Shown: positions 25,053-33,761, counted from the first letter of the stretch. The stretch: DNA of 64,000 nt from Variovorax sp. Sphag1AA (GCF_014192575.1 NZ_JACHYC010000010.1:1-64000), one strand, 5' to 3'. The notes: a model not told the origin generated them from the letters alone. Translations and numbers: made by a program.

Positions 25053-25558
25053 TTTTCGATTCCAAGCGCAGACAGAGCGCCGAGCTCGAAGCGGAAGAAG
25101 CAACAGCGCTCGCCGAGGCGCCGCGCGCGGGAAGAGCCGTCGCGCCTGACGACCTGCAAGCATCACCCCCGGGTGCGATGCGGCGTGTCGATGAGGAGGT
25201 CTACCAGACCGAGGCGCCGCCGGTCGAACGGATGAATGCCAGGATCGACCCGGGCCATGCCGCGCTTCGCAGCAGCGACGCCGATGACCTCGAACCACTC
25301 TTCTCGACAGACGCTGCCGACGATTTCCGTCGCGGCTGGGACGCCGTGCAGATCGGGTTCGTCGACGATCCCCGCAAAGCGGTGAAGGACGCCGACGAGC
25401 TGGTCAACCGGGTCCTGCACAGCCTGAGCGAGACCTTCAGGGGAGAACGCGGTCGCCTCGAGGCACAGGTCACTCAGGCGGACTCGATCTCGACCGAGGA
25501 TCTGCGAATGGCTTTGCGCCGCTATCGTTCGTTCCTGCATCGGTTGCTGTCGTTGTAG
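25049..25558 (+). CDS. soluble hypothetical, paralogous domain B
   Basis: This 169-residue soluble protein has a disordered acidic and Pro/Ala-rich N-terminus and a C-terminal domain homologous to the previous product: FRRGWDAVQIGFVDDPRKAVKDADELV matches FSAAWNALQADFVDNPQYAVDKADSLV in the neighbour, and LRMALRRYRSFLHRLL matches LRRAVVHYRALFDDLL. It lacks the membrane helix. The start at 25049 overlaps the previous stop. The pair looks like a gene duplication that split into a membrane and a soluble form; a heteromeric complex is plausible, function unknown. Confidence 0.68.
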   Translation: MIFDSKRRQSAELEAEEATALAEAPRAGRAVAPDDLQASPPGAMRRVDEEVYQTEAPPVERMNARIDPGHAALRSSDADDLEPLFSTDAADDFRRGWDAVQIGFVDDPRKAVKDADELVNRVLHSLSETFRGERGRLEAQVTQADSISTEDLRMALRRYRSFLHRLLSL

Positions 25559-25599
25559 CGAGTGCCGTCCTTCCTTGGGCTGCGGCAAAATCCGAGCCC

Positions 25600-26082
25600 A
25601 TGAATGAGGTCACCATCACTTTCGACCGTGTCTTCGACATCGTCCCCACTTCGCAGCGAAAGCGCGTGGTGCGCACGGAGTTCGGATTCCAGGCGGGAGA
25701 CGTGAAGCAGGAGCGCGTGGCGGTTCCCGGTTCTCCCCGGATCGAGGACGGCATGACTGTCACGGCACTGCTTGACCGCCCCGGCGATTGGCGAAGCCTG
25801 CTCGGTTGGGTCAATCACGAAACGGGTGAGATTGCCTGCTACAGAGCCGGGTCGAACGTCGCGGGCATCGGGCCGATCGTGTTGGGCAGCCTTCTGGCCT
25901 ATCACTTCGCAGGGTCGAACCCGATCTTTGCTGCGATCGTGTTCGTCATATCCGTTGGCATCTGCATCGGCAGCGTCGCTGGCATGCGCAAGGCCGTCGC
26001 TTCCAGGCGGCTTCTGGAAGCGATCCGGATGAATCTGAACGCCGCAGCGGTCACGCCGCACGACCCATCGCCTGGGCAATGA
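25600..26082 (+). CDS. membrane protein of unknown function
   Basis: This encodes 160 residues: an N-terminal beta-rich cytoplasmic part of about 85 residues (VTITFDRVFDIVPTSQRKR, then DGMTVTALLDRPGDW, then GWVNHETGEI) and two membrane helices (about residues 86-103, GIGPIVLGSLLAYHFAG, and 107-127, IFAAIVFVISVGICIGSVAG). A short basic tail follows. The layout of a small soluble domain plus a helical hairpin is seen in several uncharacterised families. Its last 32 bases overlap the convergent EVE-domain gene. Confidence 0.6.
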   Translation: MNEVTITFDRVFDIVPTSQRKRVVRTEFGFQAGDVKQERVAVPGSPRIEDGMTVTALLDRPGDWRSLLGWVNHETGEIACYRAGSNVAGIGPIVLGSLLAYHFAGSNPIFAAIVFVISVGICIGSVAGMRKAVASRRLLEAIRMNLNAAAVTPHDPSPGQ

Positions 26083-26473
26083 GCTGGAAATCCGCCTCCG
26101 GCACCCGCAGGTAGCCGAAGCGGAACGCTGCGCCCCAGTGCGTCTTGTCCCGAATGAACGACAGCCGGTCGATCAGGGGCTTGATCGGCGCATCCTGGCA
26201 TTCATGAAACTTCACGTCTACGCGGAAGGGCTTGAAGTCCGGTGACATCTCCACCTGGTAGACCTCGCCAGACGCCACCGTGCCGATGGCCGTGAAGGCT
26301 TGCAGCGCCGCGCCGTCGGGATAGTCGGTCCGCGGGGAATACATCGCGAGCATGTCGCCGGCCTTCAGTCGCTGCACCGCAGCCTTCTTGCCGTGATTGA
26401 GCTGGATGAAGCCTCCACGCACGCCGTTCTGCACATGCGCCTTCGAAACCACGCCGATCCAGAAGTTGTTCAT
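26051..26473 (-). CDS. EVE-domain protein
   Basis: This is a 140-residue protein of the EVE (UPF0310) fold, starting at the ATG at 26473. It opens with NNFWIGVVSKAHVQNGVRGGFIQLNHGKK, then LKAGDMLAMYSPRTDYPDG and GEVYQVEMSPDFKPFRVDV, and ends with FRFGYLRVPEADFQLIAQ. EVE domains are related to PUA and YTH folds and bind modified bases in RNA or DNA; some sit in restriction systems, but no restriction genes are nearby. The gene converges on and overlaps the membrane-protein gene. Its role as a modified-nucleotide reader is family inference. Confidence 0.85.
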   Translation of the reverse strand: MNNFWIGVVSKAHVQNGVRGGFIQLNHGKKAAVQRLKAGDMLAMYSPRTDYPDGAALQAFTAIGTVASGEVYQVEMSPDFKPFRVDVKFHECQDAPIKPLIDRLSFIRDKTHWGAAFRFGYLRVPEADFQLIAQAMGRAA

Positions 26474-26628
26474 GAGTCCATCTCCTGACAGTGCTTGTTG
26501 CTGTTTTGGTGTGCATTGGACTGTAGGCGTGCACAACTGACAACGTCCTGTCAGCAGTGGATGCCCGCCGTTGCTTCGTCTAGTTACCTGCCGTAACATT
26601 CCGCGCGAGCGAGGAGAGAGGGAAACAG

Positions 26629-28128
26629 ATGGACGCTTTCGAGGGGCGCCGCGAGCCGGTATTTCTTGACCAGATGCAAGAGCCCGGCGCGCCTGCAATG
26701 GAACCACGCGACGCGGCGGCGCCGGTGACGCACGGCTGGTGGTATGCGAACGGAGAGGCCCGAAGCGGACCTCTATCGTCCGAGCAGATCGAGGACCTCC
26801 TGCGCGCAGGGACCATCGACGCCGACACGCTCGTCTGGCGCGAGGGCCGTATGGCCTGGAAGGCCGTTCACGAAGTGCCGGAACTCTCTCGTGGCCGGCT
26901 GTCGGGCCGCACCCTCGATGACGTCGGGTTCATGCGAACCGCGCGCAGGCGCGAGAAGCCTGTCTCCGCAGTCTGGTGGCTTGTTGCGCTCGTGCTTGCT
27001 GCGGCCCTTGTCTGGTCTGCGCTGAAGTTCCATCTTCCCGAGAACGCGGCCATCCCCTATGCAGTCGGAGTGGCGTTCGGAGCCTTGCTCATTCCTCTCA
27101 TCGGCGTCGGCATTGCGTCGCTCTGGGGCGATGGGCCGAGCCGAAGCAAGGGCGTGAAGGTCTTCGTCGGCTGCGCCATGGCGGTCTTGGCCACGTCGAC
27201 CTTCAGCACGCTCCTGGAGCGCGGCTACACGCAGCGCTGGTTGAACTATTCCAATTTGACGGCGGAAGACTTCCTGGCGCAGGCCGGCAAGTGCATGCGC
27301 ATCGGCGACTTGAAGTGCCAGGAAGAGAACCTGCGTGATTTCGTGCGACTTCGTCCCGATGACGCCGTCGGTGCCGGTCGTCTCGGCATCCTGCTGAATC
27401 AACGTGGCAAGCATGACGAAGCCGTCGCCCAGTTCAAGCGCTCGCTCGAACTCGGTGCGGGAACGTACGACCTGTTCTCCTATCTGGCGGACAGTCACGA
27501 GAAGCTCGGTCACACGCCAGAGGCCATTGAGTGGTCGTACAAGGCGCTGTCGGTCGTGCCCACGCTGGTGGACGTGCGTCGGAAGCTCGCCGGGCTGCTG
27601 GTGCGGTCGCAGCGGCCTTACGAGGCACTCTCGCTCCTGCAGGGCTACGACAGTCAACTCGAGGCGCGCGGACAGCAGGCGTACTTCGTTGCGCAGCGCA
27701 TCTCCATCGAGACGGCCATCGACCAGGCTGCCGGCGAGAAAACGGGAGAGCGCACGGCCCTCCGTCTGCCGGTCTATGGGGGCCACTTCTTTGCCCCGGT
27801 TTCCATCGGGTCGGACAAGCCGAAGCCATTCATGGTCGATACCGGCGCAACCCTCACCAGCATGAAGGAGAGCCTGTTGCGCGATTCGCGTGCGGTCTAC
27901 AAGGTGCTGGACCCGGCGGTGCGCATGACGACGGCTGACGGCCGGAAAGTGGTCGCGAAGTCGATCATGCTCGAGTCCATGAAGGTGGGGCCGTTCGAGC
28001 TCACGAACGTGCCGGCAATTGCATGCGCGGAGTGCATCTCTCTTCTTGGCCAGGCCAGCTTGTCGAAGTTCGACATGCAGTCCGTGCGGTCGCAAGGTGT
28101 CGACTTCCTGATGCTCGCTCCACGTTGA
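26629..28128 (+). CDS. GYF-TPR-retropepsin membrane protein
   Basis: This 499-residue protein combines several modules. A GYF_2-like domain occupies about residues 36-90 (WWYANGEARSGPLSSEQIEDLL, then DTLVWREGRMAW). Two membrane helices follow around 117-134 and 145-170, with a third hydrophobic stretch near 183-198. TPR repeats span about 215-350 (ARLRPDD-type loops, then KRSLELGAGTYDL and EAIEWSYKALSVVP). The C-terminus is a retropepsin-like single-lobed aspartyl protease with the motif FMVDTGATL (Asp404, Thr405, Gly406) and a closing LLGQASLSKFD. One-lobed retropepsins work as dimers. It may be an envelope protease with periplasmic protein-binding repeats; substrate unknown. Confidence 0.78.
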   Translation: MDAFEGRREPVFLDQMQEPGAPAMEPRDAAAPVTHGWWYANGEARSGPLSSEQIEDLLRAGTIDADTLVWREGRMAWKAVHEVPELSRGRLSGRTLDDVGFMRTARRREKPVSAVWWLVALVLAAALVWSALKFHLPENAAIPYAVGVAFGALLIPLIGVGIASLWGDGPSRSKGVKVFVGCAMAVLATSTFSTLLERGYTQRWLNYSNLTAEDFLAQAGKCMRIGDLKCQEENLRDFVRLRPDDAVGAGRLGILLNQRGKHDEAVAQFKRSLELGAGTYDLFSYLADSHEKLGHTPEAIEWSYKALSVVPTLVDVRRKLAGLLVRSQRPYEALSLLQGYDSQLEARGQQAYFVAQRISIETAIDQAAGEKTGERTALRLPVYGGHFFAPVSIGSDKPKPFMVDTGATLTSMKESLLRDSRAVYKVLDPAVRMTTADGRKVVAKSIMLESMKVGPFELTNVPAIACAECISLLGQASLSKFDMQSVRSQGVDFLMLAPR

Positions 28129-28206
28129 ACTGGTGCATCCAGACTGCCGCCAGCCGGCAATCCAAAGAACTCGCTTTCTCAACCCGAGCGCACTTGCGCC
28201 TGACTC

Positions 28207-28743
28207 ATGACCCCACAACAAATCGTAGGCACCGCCTCCCGCTTGTTCGCAATATGGCTGGCCATCTCTGCCTTCCAGGCAGTTGCCATCGCGAGCGCAT
28301 TGAAGGAAGGCAGCATGAACCCAAGCGTCGTTTGGGTACCGTATCTCATGGGTGGCATCTATCTGCTGGGAGCCGCACTCTGCTGGGTCTTCCCGATGGC
28401 CATCGCCCACAAGCTCGTGCCTCGCACCAAGTTTGAGGACACTTTGCGACTGCCGGCAAAGCAGGCACTGGTGGTGGCATGTGTGGTGCTCGGCATGACG
28501 GTCATCGCGTTTCGTGCGTTGGCGCCGGTCATGGGCTATCTGTCCGTGTGTGCGCTCTGGATTGGCAATGGCCAACCCATCTCGACGATGGAACCCGGAC
28601 GGCACATCGACGGAGCAATCGGATTTGCGCAGCTCGCGCTGGGTGTACTGCTCATCGCCAAGGCTCAGACGTTTGCTGCGAAGCTGTTGCCTTCCGATGA
28701 GCATCCGCAGTCCGCTTCGGCTGCCCTTCAGCCCCTGGACTAG
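28207..28743 (+). CDS. four-helix membrane protein
   Basis: This 178-residue protein has about four membrane segments: near residues 13-32 (FAIWLAISAFQAVAIASAL), 42-62 (VVWVPYLMGGIYLLGAALCW), 89-108 (ALVVACVVLGMTVIAFRALA) and 138-155 (GAIGFAQLALGVLLIA). The loops and a short polar tail are unremarkable. I do not recognise the family. It sits between two GYF-containing membrane proteins on the same strand and could share their transcript. Confidence 0.6.
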   Translation: MTPQQIVGTASRLFAIWLAISAFQAVAIASALKEGSMNPSVVWVPYLMGGIYLLGAALCWVFPMAIAHKLVPRTKFEDTLRLPAKQALVVACVVLGMTVIAFRALAPVMGYLSVCALWIGNGQPISTMEPGRHIDGAIGFAQLALGVLLIAKAQTFAAKLLPSDEHPQSASAALQPLD

Positions 28744-28818
28744 TGACGCCGTGCCCAGTCCGATATTCAGAAGCGCTGCATAGATCCGCGTTCAAGAACG
28801 AGAAGATGAGGAGTGCCT

Positions 28819-30081
28819 ATGCAAGATGAGTGGTGGTACTCGCGCGGCTCGCAGAACTTCGGTCCTCTGCCGCCCGAAAAAATTCGCACGTTGCTGAGCA
28901 TGGGAGCATTGGACGGCTCCACGCTGGTGAGGCCTTCCGGCCGTGAGGCCTGGATACCGCTGCAGGATGAGCAAGAGCTGGTCGGCTCTCCTTCGATTCG
29001 ATCTATTCCTGAATCGATGCCGCCCTTGCCCCAATCAGGCATTGATCCAGCAAGGGCAGAGGCCACGGATTCGCCCCGCCGTGATGAGGTGCTCGCCTTG
29101 CCACTGGCGGGCCCCTGGCGACGCTTCTGGGCAAAGATGATCGACTTCTACTTCTACCTGCTCGTGGTTGGAGTGCCTCTGGTGGCCGTCGCCAGCTACT
29201 ACAGGCCCGGATTCGCAGCGGCCCTGAACACACCCGGCTCGGACCGCTTGTGGGGCTTCCTGACTGTGCCGTTCTCGCTTCTCGTCGAGGCCATCATCTT
29301 TGGCTGGACAGGGTCGACGTTCGGGAAGTGGCTGCTGGGTTTGAAGGTCATCACGCTGGGAGGTGCCCGGCCGTCGTTCGGCCAGTATTTCCGTCGTCAG
29401 CTGGGTGTGTGGTGGGGAGGGCTCGGCCTGGGGATCCCGCTGGTGACGCTCTTCACCATGAATCACCAGCATTCCCGGGTCAAGGCCGGCAACAACGCCA
29501 GCTACGACGCGGGTCGTTTCAATGTCAAGGCGCGCCCCATCGGAGGGATGCGAAAGGCGATCGCCGCATTGGTCAGCGTGGCGATCACGGCGGGGATGAT
29601 TGCTCTCATCGGGCTTGGCAACGAGCAAGAGCGAATCGCGAGCACACCCGTCTCGTGGATCAATCCGGCCACCGGCGTCAAGGTCACCTTGCCCACCGGG
29701 TGGACCCCAACGTCCGTCAAGAAATCCACCGAAACGAACACGGACATCTACTTCTTCATCAATCGCAAGACGCGCGTCGAGGCGCTGTTTGCATCGGAGC
29801 CAGTACCCCGGCAGTACTCGCTTGAGCAGTACCTCGTCGAGTGGTCCGACAACGTGCGGGAAAAGATGGAGATCAAGCCGGTCGGCACCCAGACGATCGC
29901 CAAGGGCCATCACGTATTGGAGACGCAAGGTGTCCTCAAGAACGAGAAGCCGCTCGGCATCCATGCAACCGTCCTTCGCAAGAACGAATCAGTCTGGCGA
30001 CTGATGTTCTTCGGCAACGACGGCACGGAAGAGTCTGCAGACACTCGCGCGATGCGTGAGGCGCTGTTCGGCACGCTCTAG
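28819..30081 (+). CDS. GYF-RDD membrane protein
   Basis: This is 420 residues from the ATG at 28819, which has a well-placed AGGAG six bases upstream; a GTG at 28813 is less likely. It starts with a GYF_2-like domain (WWYSRGSQNFGPLPPEKIRTLLSMGA) resembling that of the upstream protein, then a Pro-rich linker, and an RDD domain with membrane helices, where PWRRFWAKMIDFYFY is the RDD signature and GSTFGKWLLGLKVI follows. After another helix near residue 245 the C-terminal 170 residues form a separate periplasmic or cytoplasmic domain with NPATGVKVTLPTGW, similar in feel to PsbP/DcrB-like folds. RDD proteins may be transporters or channels; function unknown. Confidence 0.78.
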   Translation: MQDEWWYSRGSQNFGPLPPEKIRTLLSMGALDGSTLVRPSGREAWIPLQDEQELVGSPSIRSIPESMPPLPQSGIDPARAEATDSPRRDEVLALPLAGPWRRFWAKMIDFYFYLLVVGVPLVAVASYYRPGFAAALNTPGSDRLWGFLTVPFSLLVEAIIFGWTGSTFGKWLLGLKVITLGGARPSFGQYFRRQLGVWWGGLGLGIPLVTLFTMNHQHSRVKAGNNASYDAGRFNVKARPIGGMRKAIAALVSVAITAGMIALIGLGNEQERIASTPVSWINPATGVKVTLPTGWTPTSVKKSTETNTDIYFFINRKTRVEALFASEPVPRQYSLEQYLVEWSDNVREKMEIKPVGTQTIAKGHHVLETQGVLKNEKPLGIHATVLRKNESVWRLMFFGNDGTEESADTRAMREALFGTL

Positions 30082-30144
30082 CGCGACGGCTGCTCCTCAC
30101 GCTTGAAGCAAACTCACCGATATCACAACAACGAAGAGACAACG

Positions 30145-30732
30145 ATGCACTTCACATCCCTTGCACGCCATCTGTCGCCGCTTGCGGTCCTTGCGCTCGC
30201 CGCGTGCGCCGCTACTGGCAACGTTCCCGTCCATGACAAGGCGTTCACGCTGTACGCACCGCAGTTCCCTGACAACTCGCCCCTCGAGCAGCGTCACGCC
30301 GGCAACATCAAGGCCAACCCGAACTGCGTCGGCGAGAACGTGTCGCCTGCCCTGGCGTGGAAGAACGTGCCGCCGGGAACGAAAAGCATCGCGATCGTCA
30401 TGCACGACCCCGAAGGCCGGGGCGGCACTGGCGTGTACCACTGGATTGCCTATGGCATCGATCCCGCGATCGGTGGCTTCGCCGAAAACGAAGTGACAAA
30501 GCCGTCGCCCAAGTACACGGGGGGCAAGAGTACGCAGGAGCTGGCCTACTACATGGGGCCGTGCGCCACGCCGAACTCGGGCTGGCACCACTACACCTTC
30601 ACCGCGATCGCCACCGACTATGAGCCGGGCGCGCTGCCGCCTGACCTGACCTGGCCGGAGCTCCAGGCGCGGCTTGGCGGCGGTCACGGCAAGACCGCGA
30701 GCAGCATCGTGCTGCGTTTCGGAAGGCTTTGA
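30145..30732 (+). CDS. YbhB/YbcL PEBP-family lipoprotein
   Basis: This 195-residue protein starts at the ATG at 30145. The signal peptide ends in a lipobox (LALAAC), and the rest is a PEBP (Raf kinase inhibitor-like) domain: FPDNSPLEQRHAG, GENVSPALAWKNVPPGTKSIAI, the ligand-site MHDPEG, HWIAYGID, and the late WHHYTFTAIA with Cys pair. Bacterial PEBP proteins bind small ligands or lipid head groups; function in the envelope is mostly unknown. It lies 74 bases before the metallophosphoesterase and may be cotranscribed with it. Confidence 0.9.
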   Translation: MHFTSLARHLSPLAVLALAACAATGNVPVHDKAFTLYAPQFPDNSPLEQRHAGNIKANPNCVGENVSPALAWKNVPPGTKSIAIVMHDPEGRGGTGVYHWIAYGIDPAIGGFAENEVTKPSPKYTGGKSTQELAYYMGPCATPNSGWHHYTFTAIATDYEPGALPPDLTWPELQARLGGGHGKTASSIVLRFGRL

Positions 30733-30806
30733 TGCGGGAATAAATCCTGGCCTGCCTGCGTATTGCAGCTTGCAACGACCTTCAATCCGTTGAAAGGAGC
30801 AAGCAG

Positions 30807-31748
30807 ATGAATACGCACAATCCCGGCCGCCGTGAAGCCCTCAGGTGCCTGTCCGCATGGAGCGGCGCAGCCGTCGTCTGGACCGTGAGCGGCGGCATAC
30901 CGCACGCCCTGGGTGCCACCGGTGGCGGCGCACCGCCAGCGGCTGGAGGGGGTGCGCTGACCTTCGTCCAGATCAGCGACACCCACATCGGCTTTCGCAA
31001 GGACGCCAATCCCGATGTCGTCGGCAGCCTGCGCCATGCCATCGCCGACATCAACGCACTGCCGCGGGCGCCGGCATTCGTCGTGCACACGGGCGATGTC
31101 AGTCACCTGTCGAAACCCGAGGAATTCGGCAGTGCCAAGGAAATCCTCACGGAGCTTCGCGTCGACCGCGTCCATACGGTACCGGGCGAGCACGACACCA
31201 TCGACGATGGGGTCAATGGCTATCTCAAGTTCTTCGACCACGACGGCAAGGGACGTGCCTGGTACAGCTTCGACCAGGGCGGCGTCCACTTCATCGGACT
31301 GACCAACACGCTGAATTTCAAGGCCGGCATGCTGGCGGGGCTGGGCGACGAGCAACTGGCCTGGGTCAAGAGCGATCTCGCCGGCGTGTCGCGCTCGACG
31401 CCGGTCGTGGTGATGGCGCACATCCCGCTCTGGACGGTCTGGGAGCCGTGGGGATGGGGCACCGCCGATTCGGCCCAGCTCATCTCGATGCTGCGTCCGT
31501 ACGGATCGGTCACGGTGCTCAACGGGCACATCCACCAAGTGCTGCAGAAGGTGGAAGGCAGCGTCGCGATGCACACCGCGATGTCGCTGGCCTATCCGCT
31601 GCCCACGCCGGGCCAGGCAGGGATCGGTGAGCCCGGACCCGTGAAGGTTCCAGCCGGCGAACTTGGCAAGCTGCTCGGCACCCGGCAGATCAGTCTGGTC
31701 CGCGGCAAGAGCGAGCTGGCCATGGTCGACCGGCCGCTCGAAGGCTGA
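30807..31748 (+). CDS. Tat-exported metallophosphoesterase
   Basis: A 313-residue calcineurin-like phosphoesterase. The N-terminus has a twin-arginine motif (GRREALRCL) and hydrophobic core, so it is exported by Tat. Metal ligands are visible in order: Asp58 and His60 in ISDTHIG, the Asp in HTGDVSH, the Glu/His/Asp of PGEHD (usually GNHD), the His of MAHIPLW, and GHIH. GEHD in place of GNHD is a substitution at the catalytic metal-binding loop. It resembles Icc/CpdA phosphodiesterases but is secreted. It precedes a cupredoxin gene by 14 bases, and the pair is known from other genomes as paired secreted proteins. Confidence 0.88.
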   Translation: MNTHNPGRREALRCLSAWSGAAVVWTVSGGIPHALGATGGGAPPAAGGGALTFVQISDTHIGFRKDANPDVVGSLRHAIADINALPRAPAFVVHTGDVSHLSKPEEFGSAKEILTELRVDRVHTVPGEHDTIDDGVNGYLKFFDHDGKGRAWYSFDQGGVHFIGLTNTLNFKAGMLAGLGDEQLAWVKSDLAGVSRSTPVVVMAHIPLWTVWEPWGWGTADSAQLISMLRPYGSVTVLNGHIHQVLQKVEGSVAMHTAMSLAYPLPTPGQAGIGEPGPVKVPAGELGKLLGTRQISLVRGKSELAMVDRPLEG

Positions 31749-31762
31749 GGAGGCGCAGCACC

Positions 31763-32119
31763 ATGTTCCATCGAGACCACTTGAAACCCTGGGGCGCGGC
31801 GCTCGCGCTGGTCGCATGCGTTGCGGCGGGCCCGTCGGCCAGTGTTGCCGCCGACGCCGTGACGACTGTCGACGTCAGCAAGTTCGCCTTCGGACCCAAG
31901 GAGATCACCGTCGCGCCCGGCACCAGAGTGCGCTGGATCAACCACGACGAGGTGCCGCATACCGTGGCCAGCACGCAGGGGCAGGAAAAGGTCATCGGCT
32001 CGAAGGCGCTCGATACCGACGACCAGTACGAGATCGCGTTTCAGAAGGAAGGCGACTTCGGCTACTACTGCACCGTGCACCCGTTCATGACCGGCGTCGT
32101 GCATGTCCACAAGCAGTAG
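31763..32119 (+). CDS. exported cupredoxin (amicyanin/pseudoazurin-like)
   Basis: This 118-residue blue-copper-type protein has a signal peptide ending near VAAD. The type 1 copper ligands are His66 in DEVPHTV, Cys103 in YYCTVHPFMTG, His106 and Met109. The length is that of a small single-domain electron carrier. It lies 14 bases after the metallophosphoesterase and likely shares its transcript. It probably shuttles electrons in the periplasm; the partner enzyme is unknown. Confidence 0.9.
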   Translation: MFHRDHLKPWGAALALVACVAAGPSASVAADAVTTVDVSKFAFGPKEITVAPGTRVRWINHDEVPHTVASTQGQEKVIGSKALDTDDQYEIAFQKEGDFGYYCTVHPFMTGVVHVHKQ

Positions 32120-32145
32120 GTAACGAGGCCTGCAGGATCGCGAAG

Positions 32146-32853
32146 CTATGCCGCCTTGAACGCGATCCAGGCGCTCCAGAAGAGGCTCGAGAAGAAGCGC
32201 AAGGGCCCGACGAAGCCCGCTTTCCCGAGCATCGCTTCGACATCGGCTTCCGAGGCAGGTGGAACCGCGCCTTGACGGATCTTGCCCAGCTTGGCGACCA
32301 CGTCAGCCTCGCTGGCGCCTGCCATGCGCCAGCGCGTCGCCCAGGCCTTGAGAAACAGCGGTTGGGACTCGTAGGGGCATCGGTTGCACGCCACGATGAG
32401 CGGCGCCCCAGGCTTGAGTCGCTTGCTCAGCTCTTTCAGGATCTCGTCCTTGTCGTGCTGCTCGGGGATGTGGTGCAGCACCCCGATGAGCGTCGCTGCG
32501 TCAAAGCGGTCGTTGCTCGGGAGCGCGTCGACCGTACCGTCGAAGGCTTGTGTGCGACTCGACAAGCCCGCCGCATCGATTCGTGCCATGGCCTGCTCCA
32601 GCATCGCGGGCGCCGGGTCGGCGGCGACGAACTTCCAGGCAGGCTCCAGTCTTCCGGCGATCAGGATCTCCTGGCCCGTGCCGCCCGCACCCGCGACGAG
32701 GATGGTCTTTTCATCGCTCCCCAGTTGGGCCGAAAGAAGGCAGGCCGCGAGTTCATGGCATGCGTCGTAGCCTGCGAGTGCGATGCGGCTCTGCGTCTCA
32801 TATTCCGCGGACCTGGAAAGATCGAACTTTGCGATGGAATCTGTGGATGTCAT
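32146..32853 (-). CDS. class I SAM-dependent methyltransferase
   Basis: This is 235 residues from the ATG at 32853 (a longer frame to 32892 is possible). The Rossmann-type methyltransferase order is present: motif I ILVAGAGGTGQEILIAG, motif II KFVAADPAPAMLEQA, then VDALPSNDRFDAATLIGVLHHIP and KELSKRLKPGAPLIVACN. The C-terminal portion contains a helical lid with ASEADVVAKLGK repeated as ASEADVEAMLGK. The substrate is unknown. It is a lone gene converging with the cupredoxin gene, 26 bases apart. Confidence 0.85.
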   Translation of the reverse strand: MTSTDSIAKFDLSRSAEYETQSRIALAGYDACHELAACLLSAQLGSDEKTILVAGAGGTGQEILIAGRLEPAWKFVAADPAPAMLEQAMARIDAAGLSSRTQAFDGTVDALPSNDRFDAATLIGVLHHIPEQHDKDEILKELSKRLKPGAPLIVACNRCPYESQPLFLKAWATRWRMAGASEADVVAKLGKIRQGAVPPASEADVEAMLGKAGFVGPLRFFSSLFWSAWIAFKAA

Positions 32854-32968
32854 GCCGGCATTCTGAGCAGATCGAACATGTTCGATAAGCACTTGATTGC
32901 GAACGCACCCTTCGCTGATTGAGAGGGCAACGCGTCATACTCGGCTCCCCACGACAACAAGGACATCC

Positions 32969-33574
32969 ATGTCAGGAAGCGGTTTTCATGTGCACGGCCC
33001 GCACGACCATGAACTCGAGCACGCTGGTGCGCACGACCACGCCGAATCAGCCTCGGCAAAGTCCGGCCACAGCAGCATGACCAGTCAGATCGCCGTATGG
33101 ACGGCTGTGATCGCGACGGTAGGAGCGTTGTTCGCGTACATGGGGGGACTCACACAAGCCAACGCGGGCCTCTACAAGAACAACGCCGGCATGAAGAAGA
33201 CCGAAGCGGCCAATCAATGGAGCTTCTACCAAGCGAAGAGCACGAAGCAGTCGCTCGCCGAGTTCGCGAGGGACATGTCACCCGACGGACGCAAGCAGGA
33301 CTGGCAAACGAAGGTGTCGCGCTACGAGCAGGAGAAAGCGGAAATCATGCTCATCGCGCAGAAACTCGAGGCGGACGCGACTGATTGGGACCAAAAATCG
33401 GAGGCGCAGATGCACCAGCATCACCGCTGGGCGCAAGCGACGACTGCGCTGCAGGTATCCATCGCCTTGGCCGCCATGGCTTTGCTGACCAGAAGAAGGT
33501 GGCTGGAGTGGGGCATGCGCGCCGTCGCCGGCGTCGGCCTCGCCGTTGGTGCTCTGGCCGCAATGCACATCTGA
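32969..33574 (+). CDS. DUF4337-type membrane protein
   Basis: This is 201 residues from the ATG at 32969. A His-rich cytoplasmic N-terminus (HVHGPHDHELEHAGAHDHAES) precedes a membrane helix near residues 41-60 (IAVWTAVIATVGALFAYMGGL), a coiled helical region with QANAGLYKNNAGMKKTEAANQWSFYQAKSTKQ, and two further membrane segments at about 150-200. NQWSFYQAKSTKQ is a hallmark of the DUF4337 family, whose function is unknown. The His-rich head might bind metal. It is a single gene with a small antisense micro-ORF behind it. Confidence 0.82.
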   Translation: MSGSGFHVHGPHDHELEHAGAHDHAESASAKSGHSSMTSQIAVWTAVIATVGALFAYMGGLTQANAGLYKNNAGMKKTEAANQWSFYQAKSTKQSLAEFARDMSPDGRKQDWQTKVSRYEQEKAEIMLIAQKLEADATDWDQKSEAQMHQHHRWAQATTALQVSIALAAMALLTRRRWLEWGMRAVAGVGLAVGALAAMHI

Positions 33575-33595
33575 GCGCGCCCGCGAGCGTTGCCC

Positions 33596-33673
33596 TCAGT
33601 GAATGATTCCGGAGACGACGATGGCGAGGCCGGAGGCGCTGATGGCAAGACCGATGAGTTTCTGGAGCTTCAT
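33596..33673 (-). CDS. 25-residue hydrophobic micro-ORF
   Basis: A very short frame encodes MKLQKLIGLAISASGLAIVV followed by five more residues and a stop. It is a single hydrophobic segment with a basic start, like the first helix of DUF3185-type small membrane proteins, and might be a real micropeptide or the truncated remnant of such a gene. It lies in the gap between the DUF4337 and RpiR genes. No ribosome binding site was confirmed. Confidence 0.2.
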   Translation of the reverse strand: MKLQKLIGLAISASGLAIVVSGIIH

Positions 33674-33761
33674 GCGCTCGATGGTGCCAGCAGGTGAGGT
33701 CTCGCGGGTTTGCGAATCTTCATGCCGGCTATTGAGCGGCGCTATTCGCTAAGCTCTCGGC

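Noticed and set aside
26051..26473. EVE gene as part of a restriction system
   Set aside because: No methylase, McrB-like or nuclease genes are nearby.
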